A model generated the notes under the pieces. That model saw only the letters and a program-made list of their open reading frames with translations. It did not search any database and was not told the origin of the DNA. The position numbers were made by a program, and so were the translations under genes. Positions 23,812-35,500 of a stretch of DNA of 64,000 bases are shown here, one piece after another. Positions within the stretch are counted from its first letter, which is position 1, and every line of letters begins with the position of its first letter. Source of the stretch: Symsagittifera roscoffensis (Eukaryota; Xenacoelomorpha; Acoela; Convolutidae); contig NC_087068.1 in the NCBI RefSeq assembly GCF_963678635.1, positions 51,190,563 to 51,254,562 of the forward strand, read 5' to 3'.

Positions 23812-24690
23812 CCAATATCCTTTGACTGATGTAAAATTTGTTTGAAACAATTCAATATTTGAAGATGTTTTTTCTCATTTTAAATCAATTTAATTTATAT
23901 ACTTTCAATTTGTCAACTAGCTAAGTTTATAACTTCTGTAAAACGTTTTCTAAGATTGAAAAAAAATGATGAGGGGCAGGTCAACGAGTCAAGCGACCCA
24001 ATGGTCCAGACTACAAAACTACTTGAATTTAAACTGATTTTTTCCTGAAGCATCTAGAGTTGCTTTGATTTTATTATTTACTCGATTCTAGAGTCGCGGC
24101 ATTTGCTATTATCGACCGCTTGCTCCTCTGCGCTGCAATTCAACACGCCAAAAAATGACGGCAAATTTTGTTTACAAAATGTGAAGTAATGATGCTCAAC
24201 CCAGACTCACTGGCGCCCCAGCCTCAGCTTACTGCCTGTCAATCAAAGTCTGCTAAAAGACTCAATAAGCACTTTCTATGTTAATAGATTTATCTGCTTA
24301 ACGATTGGGTAGTGCGGTCTGTGTTTAGACAACCGCGTGTTCAGACAATTTTTTAACCAATCAGAATCGAGACAAGGAAAAAATGAATTTCTTATCTTCC
24401 TTTTCTATATTCTGATTGGTTAATACAGTGTCTGAATACGCGGTTGGCTAAATACTGCTACGTAACCAGGATCGGTCCCCGCACTACGCGCCTGTTTACA
24501 TGCGCAGATGCATGTATCTTCTGATGAAAAATAAACCAATTTCCCTTGACTGATTTAAAATTTATTTGAAACATTTCGAGCTTTGAAACAAGATGTATTT
24601 TCTCAGTCTAATTGAAGTTTTTCGTTTATTTGTCACTTAGCTAAGTTTATAACTTCTGTAAAACGTTTTTTAAGATTAAAGAAATATGTG
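23812..24690 (+). repeat. Diverged direct repeat of about 155 bp
   Basis: The segments 23812-23968 and 24536-24690 are copies. Both begin CCAAT followed by CTTTGACTGAT or CTTGACTGAT, and both contain GCTAAGTTTATAACTTCTGT followed by AAAACGTTTT. The intervening 570 bp includes the small inverted-repeat element at 24310. No gene was seen here. Confidence 0.7.
24310..24467. mobile_element. Foldback/MITE-like element, copy 1
   Basis: Two arms of about 70 bp face each other. The left contains GCGGTCTGTGTTTAGACAAC and AACCAATCAGAAT; the right reads back as TAGCAGTATTTAGCCAACCG and AACCAATCAGAAT. No coding capacity. A related copy in inverse orientation lies at 52156-52377. Confidence 0.75.
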
Positions 24691-25055
24691 TTGCTTTTAC
24701 TTTTTTTGATTACCACATATGTGAAAAAAATTAAAGAGGTTATTGTCGCGAAGTAGAGAGAGAATGTTTTCGCTAAATTGAAATGAAAAAAGGAAATGTA
24801 TGGACCATAGCTTTTTTTATGTCCGAGTTGTTCGGGAAAAAATTCTTCACGAAAAAAATTCTTCGGGGAAAAATTAATTTTAAAAGGGGCCCTTCCGTTT
24901 AAGTACGGTCGTGCACAAGCTGGATAGGGCACATACCAGCATTAATCAACCTACCAGTTTGCTCTGAGCTATCTACAGCCGCGAGAAAAAATGTACTTTG
25001 CTGTAGTTTTGACATAATTTCCGCCAATCTTTAGTTGAGATATTTGTTTTGAAAA

Positions 25056-25061
25056 TTTAAT
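25056..25061 (-). terminator. Candidate poly(A) signal of MIOX
   Basis: ATTAAA on the - strand, about 95 bases after the MIOX stop codon. It is the nearest variant polyadenylation hexamer I could see; no canonical AATAAA occurs closer. Confidence 0.35.
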
Positions 25062-25155
25062 TATAATAGTTTGTAATAACTCAGTATTTACTAACTATGG
25101 AGTTCTTGCTCTAAGTTTACGATACCAAATTGCTTTAGAAAATTTATGTGTTGGC

Positions 25156-25998
25156 TTAAAATCTAAGTTTTCCGGGGCAGTATTGATCGATCAAGTTTTG
25201 GTAATATGTTTTCAGGGCATGGATATCGGGAAGATTGTCAGATTTGCTGTAAAGATCGTATTTATTGAATTCTTTTGTCCATTGCAGAATCTCTTCATCG
25301 TCGGCTGTTGTTAAATGCCTGTAAGCTCCCGAGTCGTGCCATGGGTAGAAAGAATGGAACCGTATTATATCCATAGCCTGTTGTGGCAAAGTGCATCCAT
25401 TGTGACGAAGAACTTGGTAGAAGTATTCATCGTGGCCCCATGACATCATTAGATTTCCTAAACCACAGTTGGCTTCGTACTGTCCGAACTCTGAAGCATA
25501 ATTTGGGTTTCCCATGTCTCGATTGTGTTCGAAGCTCTCGATTCCGAATGCAATACTTCTATCGGGCAAACAACCCACTGGGAAGGTGTCGCCACAAACA
25601 GACCAATGTGGTTCGTCATAGAACGCAAGAATTTTTCCAATGTCATGAATCAATCCAGTCAGCTGGAACCAGGGTTTATCTGGATGATCAGCTCTGATAC
25701 GCTCGGCAGTTTGAAAAGCATGAACTATGTTTGGCACATCAGTATCGGGGTCGCTTTCATCAATTATGTTATTCAGAATGTCTAATGCTTCCATGATCGT
25801 CAGCTCGGCGTGATTAAATTGCAACCACTTTTTATGTTGTCCTCGAACAAAATCCACCGTTTGAAAAGTATGCATTTCGAAGTATGTGCGCTTGACTCGA
25901 GCTGCGATTTCGGTTTCCTCGTTTGAAAAGTTTCGAAATGTAGTGGCCCCTTCGCCGTGCAAAATTTCAGATAAATCATCCATGAAGACTGTTTTCAT
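25156..25998 (-). CDS. MIOX: Myo-inositol oxygenase, complete and intronless
   Basis: A 280-codon frame covering the whole MIOX family length (human 285). The enzyme is a cytosolic di-iron oxygenase of the HD-domain fold that cleaves myo-inositol with O2 to D-glucuronate, the first step of inositol catabolism. All metal ligands are visible: Asp80, His93 (IVHAFQTAE), His118 and Asp119 (GLIHDIGK), His189 (WGHDEYF), His215 (FHSFYPWH) and Asp248 (KYDLYSK), each five positions below its human counterpart. ATG at 25998 follows CCAAA, a fair initiation context. The absence of introns contrasts with the 14 exons of the neighbouring gene and with the multi-exon human gene, so intron loss or retroposition is possible. 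No lesion is seen. Confidence 0.97.
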   Translation of the reverse strand: MKTVFMDDLSEILHGEGATTFRNFSNEETEIAARVKRTYFEMHTFQTVDFVRGQHKKWLQFNHAELTIMEALDILNNIIDESDPDTDVPNIVHAFQTAERIRADHPDKPWFQLTGLIHDIGKILAFYDEPHWSVCGDTFPVGCLPDRSIAFGIESFEHNRDMGNPNYASEFGQYEANCGLGNLMMSWGHDEYFYQVLRHNGCTLPQQAMDIIRFHSFYPWHDSGAYRHLTTADDEEILQWTKEFNKYDLYSKSDNLPDIHALKTYYQNLIDQYCPGKLRF

Positions 25999-26472
25999 TT
26001 TGGCTACGTATGAAAGTTTTGTCGGGGGTGTTTTTGTTAGCTCTATTTTATTTTTGAAAGATTTAGCGAAGTTGAAGTTGAAATCTAAATGAAGTGCTCG
26101 CTGAACCGAAGTCGTTTACTTTAAATGATTTTGGCGGGAGATGTACTCATTTGGGATTCTTGATGTGTGATAAGCCGAATAATCAAAAACAGCTTATTTG
26201 TACTGGCTTTCTCGCATGGTAATTAGGTAAAACACGCCAGTTGAACTGTCAGATGACTTTAGTGGCGCGTACTAGTTCGAGTAAATTTACTATCATTAAT
26301 CTTGTTGCTTTGTCTATTATTCCCCTAATTAATGATGTGAGGTCGCGTGGTATTTCAGAAGTGTATATGCTGTTAGCCGAATGTTCGTCTCTCCGAAAAG
26401 TAAACTGGCACCCTCAAAAATGGAAAATGAATTATTCAAAGAGGACTTAATTTAAGAAATCGACAATTAATT
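25999..26472. promoter_or_regulatory. Shared intergenic region of MIOX and the FAM227-like gene
   Basis: The two genes diverge, with 474 bp between their ATG codons, so both promoters must lie here or overlap it. No TATA box or known binding site was recognised. A functional bidirectional promoter is an inference from the spacing. Confidence 0.5.
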
Positions 26473-26558
26473 ATGGCGAGAGTTCTGACGCCTGTTGATC
26501 AGACGGTGCTGTCGAATAAAATACGGAATTTCAATCAGCATTTGGGAGAATTTGCTAA
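26473..26558 (+). CDS. FAM227-like exon 1
   Basis: ATG at 26473 in AATTATGG context, 28 codons plus two bases (MARVLTPVDQ...). The donor is AA|GTAAAT. The phase fits exon 2. It is chosen as the start because it faces MIOX and no coding is seen upstream. Confidence 0.7.
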
Positions 26559-29500
26559 GTAAATCAGTTCAATGTGTTGAATTATCCATAAATTGAAAGT
26601 AGCAGAAGAACCCCTTTTTCGACCTTTTTGTATTTTAGACAGTATGAGCTCTGACGTAATCCTAGATTGACCATATTTAGTAGAGAAATCTGCACAGCAG
26701 AACAATTTTGGCAAAACTCTAGTTTTTGAGCTCTTTTTGTAGTTTTCTTTTTTCCCGAAAAAAAAATGTTTTTCCGGAGTGCTTCTGACCGAAAAAGCTG
26801 ACATTGTAACCAAAGGCGTCTGTAGAAAAATTTAAGTCAGACGGCTATTGTTAAATAGTACGAAAGGAGAGAACCTTAGGAAATATTTGCCACAAGAATA
26901 GGGCGTGTTAGTTTTCCAGAAGTGAGGATTAGCTTAAGATAATATTTTTAATTGAAAAGTTGTTCGTTTTGAGGTACCGCAGCAAGTTGATCGAAGACTC
27001 CGACGACAGCGGGGCTTCTGGTTCAGAGGATGAAAAAGACACTTCGAAGACAAATGCGAGCAGTAGTGCTAAAGGCTCGTCTGTTAAGAGTGTGAACGCA
27101 GTAGCTAGGAAGGGAGAGCATGTTATCCCTGGAACTATTCTGGGCCACGTAAAAGGTATTATTATATTGATCGTTAACAAGATTTTGGTCAAGGTTCAGG
27201 AACTGCGGAGTTTCCAGTTTCATTGTTAATACCAAATTGAGAGCAATATTGGAGAGTTAATCGATCTTTCAGCAACTTAATCAGTCGAATAAAGATGCTT
27301 TTAGTTGAAATCGATTTTTGTGTGCACAGAAACAAGTTTTTTGTATAACCCAAATGAGTGAAATTTGGTGTTGATGTCAAAACGAGCAATTTCAGGTTAA
27401 TTATCTTCGTTAAACTTCGGTGACCGAAAAGGATATTGCCAACAATTTGGCATTAAGTAAGAAAGTTTTTTAAGCTGATTCCTAGATTATTGTTCCGAAG
27501 AAAATGGCTGAATAATTGTGTTCGGAGTGGTTGTTTCTCCCGTTACATTTCGACTTATGATCTAGCCATTTTTGACGATGACTTTAAAAATATCTTCTGA
27601 AGTCGATTGATGTCAAAAATGTCATGCGCTCAAAATCAAAACGGCATTTCACCTGCTGCTATTTTTCGGCAAAGTTATGGGGCAGAAAAAAAATGATATT
27701 TTGGTCAGTTTGGGATAATTAAAGCGCGATATATTTGGGCCTATTAAATAAGCGGCATATTAAATATTCCAATTTGGATAGAGGCAAGCAATTTGCTCTT
27801 TTTAGTACTAGATGCTAAATAAACCATTTTTAATTTAACCTAGCACGGGGAGGGGGGAGGGGAGGTAGTGTTAAATGAAACTAGCATAAAAATGCAAAAA
27901 ATTGCCTTTTGTTACGAATTCTTTAATTTAACATATCGGGTCGGGGGGAGTAATTTTAAAATTTTAATTGAAACTAGCATAAAAATGAAAAAAAAAATGC
28001 TACGACCTCATAGCCACGACTTCATACGAGCAGTCTTTCAGTTTAAGCAGCAGCTGCTAGCAGAATAGATTCGCCAAATATCTAGATCGTTCTCAGCCAA
28101 ATTTCTTATGGAATATGACCAGGTCGAGCAACAATATGTGCTGGGGCATTTTTTTTTCTCATATTTTAAAGTTGTTTTTAATGCGAAAAGGAAAAGTTGT
28201 GAAGTTGCGAAAAAGAAAAGTTTTTGGTGAGTGGAAATGGACAAAAAGACCAACTAGCTTGCCTCAATTCAGTTTGCTGGCGATCGATGTAGAAATTTTG
28301 TTGAAATTCTAGACATTGTCCAAAAAGGTCCTTGATATTTGGAATTTTCAGAGAAAAAACGTAAGCTTGCAATGAATTTTGTCCTCTAGTTTGCTTCTGC
28401 AGGTAATATTGCCGCAACCTATTCTTACGATTTTGTAGTTCGATATAATTCGGCAAGCATAAATAATTCGCGTTACAGCATTTCAGCCTCAAAGTATTAA
28501 ACGAGCAGTTTAGTTAGACTTGTTTCAGAGCGACCGAAGCATGACGTTAGTATAGTGGTGGGCGCAACCCTCGAAGCTCAAGAAGAGCAAGCAATAGATT
28601 CCCCTAGTGGTCAAATATTATTTCGAAAATTGGTCTGAATGAAAAAAAACACCCCTAGCGTTATATTCCTCACTTTCTTCAAAAAGTCAGAATAAAAAAT
28701 CTCTGCTGTCTGTTGGAACCTGATCTAAACTACATTTTATGATTGGATAAATTAGATATTTTACCAATGTAAAGTATTTAATATTAACCAATCATGATCC
28801 ATCTAACTAACAATCCACTTATTTGTAAGTGCTGAAATTACTTGTAATTTCAGCACCAGAGAGATTTGAATTTAACTTAGAAATTAGTTGAACTCTCCCG
28901 AGTACTTCAGCAACCGCAATAAACCAGTATACCCTAGATCTATTGAGCCTAGCAGAGACTAGTTAAACAACCTGAGACTAGATAGTATAAGAGTAAGATT
29001 AGGATCGGTATTAGACTAAGAAGTTGCACGAATCTATCCGGCGGAAAATAAGATAGCGTGACGAGCAGACGGTGTACCCTATCCGAAATTACTCTATGAG
29101 TTATACACTTCGGTCATAACTCATCTGGTGCGACCATAAGTCTCGAACAAGACCTTAATAGCTTAGCATTAACCAATAATAGATTAGAAATTAGACAAAA
29201 CATTTACAAAATGTTATACGACAATAATTTAATCGAAATGTCTCTACGACTCAATAGATCAGAGCCAATATTCCGAACGATAACAGAACTACCCGGAATT
29301 GGAAGAAGACCTCGAACCAGAGACGACATACGACAAAGCAGAAACTTACCATATAGTTATATGATAGTTCGGCAAAAGCCAGAACAAACTTTTGTATTTA
29401 GAATACTATTAGCAATGAATTTAGATTTTCATTTGCAAACATAAAATTTTGAAGTCAATCTTCAAAATCATTTCAGGCGCTAAACAAAATTATTAATATA

Positions 29501-32500
29501 CAATAACGATTGATAAAAAGATCTCAGATCGTTTTCCAAAATTCTGCAGTAATATACAAAACATGTTTGAAAAATATTTATTGAAAAATCAAAATAAAAA
29601 TTAGTAGCATGACAATAAATGATTAGTAATTATAAATCATCCTGTTGTTCCAGCTTCATCGCCTAAACATAACAGCAATCATAAGCTCACTAATATCATA
29701 AAAATACTAAATCTATTCTTTACACAAATTTAAACCATTTTAAACTTAAATTCACTTAATTTTAAAATCAGATCATCAAGGCTTATCCTTGGATCTTAAA
29801 TCATTTTCTATTTAATTAAATTTAAAACTTGATCATCAAGGCCTATCCTTGGATCAAAAAGAACAACTTTGTTCTCCCCCACCCACTTAAACGAGTGTCT
29901 AACGACCTCAAACGTCGATTCACTATCCAACCCTTTCTAAAAACCCAGGACTAATAGAAATTTTTGAACAAAACTAATCATTCAAATTAGGATAAACAGT
30001 GAAGAACTTCGGTTATTCATCCTTCACTTGATCCCCCCTCTTACCAGACCCAGGATAAATCTTAGACTTAGTAAGTTTAAAATAGTATCTAACGAACTAC
30101 TCGCGTTCTAATTATACCTGAACCCTGTGGATCGATTTACTATTCTCCAACCCTGAACACAATCACTACCCTTAAGTAAGATTAAGTAAGTTAACACCTT
30201 AGCTTATACTAACCACGAGAAAGTATAAAATCATTCTTCGGAATCGATATACTTTTCTCCCCAACCCTGAACAAATAGACCCAGGTTAGGCTAACAAAAA
30301 ATCGTAAGGACTAACAGTTTAAGCAAATAGAAATCATTTAACAACCTTTTGCATCCGTCATCCTAAACCTTATGTCATTTAAAAACCTAGGAAATAAACA
30401 AACAATCGTTTTACACAATTGTGAAATAAATAACAAAAAATACGACCTTGTAATCACACCTCATACACAAACAGTTGGATACATTAGAACAAAATGACAA
30501 ACATTAAAGAGAAAAATACTAACTAAACAAAGACAAATAACACGAAAAAGATTTTCAAAAAATCGAAACTCATTTTCAGAATCAGAAACCAACAGTTTAG
30601 ACGAACTTTATAAACTAAAAGAATCAATAGATAAAAATTGCCCAATTCACGATCAATTATATTTCTCTGACTCAGAAACAACTTCAAAGTCATCAAAAAG
30701 AGGAAAAAGAAGAATAAAAAAGCAGTATAAACACAAACCAGTACATTTATACAATTGGAATCAACCAATTAGACACATTGATAATTACATATTAACAGTC
30801 ATCGAACGAAAAAATGAGCTCAACGCACACCCCAGGTGAAGAAAGTCCAGATGATGATGATATTTTCCCCTTTATCGTAGACGCAACCACTGATAGAGGA
30901 CAGCATATATTCTGCAAAAATTTACTCTTAAATTTGTTTGAACCCGGAATCAGTCCATGTAAAACAGAGTTCCCAGATGTAAAAATCAAAAGACAAATTA
31001 TCGATCACTATCTATAAGATATATGTAACCTAACACAACAATACGGAATCTACTCCATAGAATTCAGCTCACCAAACCAGAATCACAGTAAATATATAAT
31101 TCAAACAGACGACCTTGATTTAGAATTCTCAAAAATATTCTCAGAATATATAAAAAGCATCCAATATCATAACTCACAAAGAGCAAACTCCATATTCATC
31201 AATGAAGTTTTTGCGATAATACATAGTTATATCTCGATATTAGAAAACGAAATACAGATACCAAATGTCTCACCGACAGAAACATCTAAACATATAAGAG
31301 TACGACATGAAATCACACTACTCTCTAGTTTTCTAAATATAATTAAAGAAAATTTCACGAAAGTTGAAGTTTCACAACATACAAAACACGACTTACAAAA
31401 AATCTTGGCATGGTTCATAATAGATTATTTCACACATAATATTGATTTAATTTCACAAGCAAGAAAAAACTTTAGACCCCAAAACTCCAACGATGATACT
31501 GCCATCACAGAACAATCAGACTATGTTTGGGACCCCGAATGGTCTCATCCCGCATTCATAAACTTCCCACAATCAATCTCAAGTCAAGCAATAAGTACGA
31601 TATCTTATGTAAGAGATTATGTACGAGTAATACCATTAACCATTGATGCAACACCATTAAACTATAATACATTTTTACCCGATATGCAAACTAATAGTTT
31701 AAACTCTACAGTCATACATAATGAAAACCTCAATGGAACTAGGAATCTTACTCAACAAGATATCCAGACACCATCACACTTCATAAATGAAGAAATCGTA
31801 CACACAACAACTACACAACAAAGTATTTCACCAATACGTCCAAACTTAACAACACCAAGAAATACAAATTCTTCACAAACACAGGTAACATTACAATCAA
31901 CCGTTAAACCTTCGGTTGCTCCAAAATATTCACACATGGATTACCAAACATACAGACCCATGACAATACCGCCAAAAACACGCAAAACGTTCACTAGAAA
32001 CAACTTTGCAGACCATAATTATAATTACACACATCCATCAAAAACAAGTTATCAACCACGAAAAAATTTTAGTAATTATACAAGATCTCGAAACTGGGAT
32101 AACCCAATGGCACCACCTAATTCAGTAAATTTCCAAACAAATTTACATCCTCCACAGGATCGTAGTGAAAACTATCCATTTTTTCAACAAAATAAAAATA
32201 AAAAACAAACATCTTATCAAATGGATTACTTATCCTCAGATGATGATTTCTTACAACCAGATATATTTACACCCTATAATCAAGAATATCGTGGACAAGG
32301 AATACAGAAACCACATACATATCATAGAATTTTTTCTCCACAACCAATAGATACACAAATTCAACAACCAATTCAACAACAAAACCCAATTAATAAATCT
32401 TTTCAACCAATTCAGCAACAAAACCCATTGATTGCAAACTCGTACCAACCAGCACAAATGCAAAATGAAATACCACTCCCATATTATCTTCAACAACACG

Positions 32501-35500
32501 AAATAACAAGAAATCAACTTTCAAATTTTTCTCAAATGCCAAATGCAGCAGAATCATTACAAATGACGATGAATCCATACCTTATGGGTGGATCATCAAT
32601 AACATCAAATAAACCTTTAATGGTATTCACAGGAACAGACCCTGAATATTCTGTAGAAGACTATTTAAATGCAGTCACAGCAAATTTGATTTTAAATATA
32701 GGACCTGAACCAATTAATACGCCACTACATCAAAACTGGATACATCGACGCACAGCGTTAATACAAACAACTCTAGATGGCGCAGCCCAAAAATGGTTTT
32801 CAGTATTGCCTATAGAAATAAAATCAAATTGGAAAAGATTTACACAAGAATTTTCAAAAATGTTTGACTCCGAAAGAAACAAACAACAACAAAGAGTTTT
32901 ATGTAATGAAATTCGCAGATTACCAAACGAAACCATCAAGCAATTAGCAGTACGAATCGAAACACTAGTTCGAAAAGCATATTCATTAAATACACATGAC
33001 TATAAAAACACAAAGATGACAGAAATCTTAATGATGACCTTAACACCACAATTAAGGAAAATAGCAATAAAAAAGAGAGCATCCCATCCTTCGTCAATTC
33101 GAGAACCCGATTTAGTTTTTCGAAAACTAGTAGACAAACTAGAACAAGCAGAAATCACAATGAAACTCGAAGAAACGGAAAATCTGAAATTACAATACGT
33201 TAACAGAATTGAAACAGCTTCCACAAATATAAACAATATACAAGAATCAGATACAGATCTCGTTGAAAAAATCACTGAAATACTCAATATTTACGAAAAA
33301 CACCCAAACTTTAAAGGCAAACCATCTTTCAAAAAATGGTGTAATTATTGCCGACGATACGGACATAGTATTTCTGAATGTAGACAAAAACAGCAAGACA
33401 ATCAAAATAAACCTCAAAAATATAAAGAACCAAATAAATCATTCTATCAATACATGAAAAAAGATCAAAATCTACCGAACAAAACAGTCTACAGCAACAA
33501 CAGTTCAGGAAAACCACTCCCGAACAATACAAATTATACAAGAAATCAATCACCATATAACTCAAGTTATAGAGGAAGATCACCAGAACGAAGAAACACG
33601 CATAATTCATCACAAAATCACTACAATAGACCAAATAGTCGAAATAACTACTCCAGATCACATTCAAATACACAACGATTTGTTTCTAGATCTAATTCCC
33701 AATCAAGAAATAATTATTATCCAAACAATCAATCACGAAATTCATCATACAATAGGAATAGAAACTACTCAAATAATCGGAATAGAAGTTATTCAAACAA
33801 CCGAAACCAGAATTACCCGAACAATCAATCAAGGAATAACTCATATAATAGATCGAACTATAACAGACCAAACACTAATTACCAAAACAGATCGCGAAAT
33901 AATTCACAAAATCGACACTCAAGTTATAATAATCGTTATAGAAATTATTCCCAATCACCACACCGGAATAATAATAACTATAATAATTCTAATAATCGCC
34001 ACAGAAGTAGTACACCTAAACATCAAAGACATATTAATCAAGTACAATCTAATCCAGAAACAACATCAGACCCTCCAGGTATTGATGACACAGTAACTGA
34101 TACGTTACAACTCAACCAAATAAACTGTGAATCATCAGATTCAGAAAGCGATGCAGAAAACACTCTCTCCATCAACATGATAAAAGTCGAAAATGACTAT
34201 GAACCTGTTATATATGAAGAACCTTTTTCATCACACATATATGAGAATCAATCAGAACTCCTTCACAATTATTATATTGAACCCGTCCATTCCACACCGA
34301 CGACACAAAAAACTAATGAAATTAACACTACAAACCAAACCAATGAGAAAGAAAAAACAAAATGCTTGAATAGAAATCACATCTATCAAAACATACAAAA
34401 AGAACAACCCAAAGAAAAAATTTGGACAACACCATTTCTTTTGGAAAGCCCAAAAAGCAAAGAATTTCAACCACCAGATCTTGAAATTGATTTTTTAATT
34501 GATTCAGGAGCAGAATCAAATATAATAAACATTCCCACATGGAATGAAATAAAAACCTTACACCCAAAGCTAACACCTCTTGAAACCTCCAGCAAACTAG
34601 CAACAGCACAAGGATCAACATTAATAAACTACGGAAAAATTCAATTATTTCTTCTCCCCACAAGAACAATGGAGCAAAACAAAATTTTAACCAAACCATT
34701 TAAACAAATATTCCATATCACTGATATTAAACATAATATCATTGGAATACCATTTATCTCTAAATATATACCAACAATCAACATCTTGAATAGTAAAATA
34801 TTAATCAAAGATAAATATACAAAAACAAAAGACACATCCCTAACATTTTTTCAAAGATTAAATAAACAACCACCATTTTTTTCAAAATTTTACCCAATAT
34901 ATAACCAGCAATAAAACACTTGAAACCACTATCAGGAAACATCTATAATTTTTCAATCAAACAAGTTCACCAATATGATAAAAAACAAAACAAACAAAAA
35001 TTTTATATGTCAGATTTTGAATTCAAACCTATTCATAAGTTTTTCAAAATCACAATCTCATCCATAAAATATTTGAAAAATTCGAATTCAGATATTATTT
35101 CCTTACATGTATACAACAATACACCTTACCAAGTAACATTACCTTTAGGACTTTTAGGCTATTGCGAAACCAACGCTACAATATTACCAATACACGAAAA
35201 AGCATATCGTGTAAAAAATATACTCCAATTACTAGATATTTGCCAATCCACAATCCTTAATGAAGAATTATCTATAAATAATATAATAAGTAACGAAAAC
35301 AGAAATACGGATTATTTCACAAAAACCCCATATTTCAAACCTACATTCAACATAAGTAACTACACAGAGAATCAACAGAAATTTTTAACAATGTTTAATT
35401 TCCAACATTCACAAATAACACAAGACGAATTTGAAAAACTAGCAAAACAGCTAATTAAATATTCATCAGTCTATGCAACATCCAAATTTGATGTTGGCAA

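Larger units (their letters stand above)
27156..28713 (+). other. Intron 2, part before the LTR element
   Basis: No exon was seen. It holds a G-rich run near 27846-27866, two copies of GAAACTAGCATAAAAATG (about 27877 and 27968), and a tRNA-like fragment at 28545. Confidence 0.5.

Noticed and set aside
24633-24932. 99-codon antisense frame
   Set aside because: Low-complexity Phe/Lys-rich translation of AT-rich repeat DNA; no ATG context or similarity.
27846-27866. Possible G-quadruplex
   Set aside because: The G runs are separated by single A bases and depend on splitting one run; suggestive but not distinguishable from simple sequence.
33680-34096. 138-codon Ile/Thr-rich frame inside gag
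   Set aside because: A shadow of the Arg/Ser/Asn/Tyr-rich repeat region of gag in another frame.
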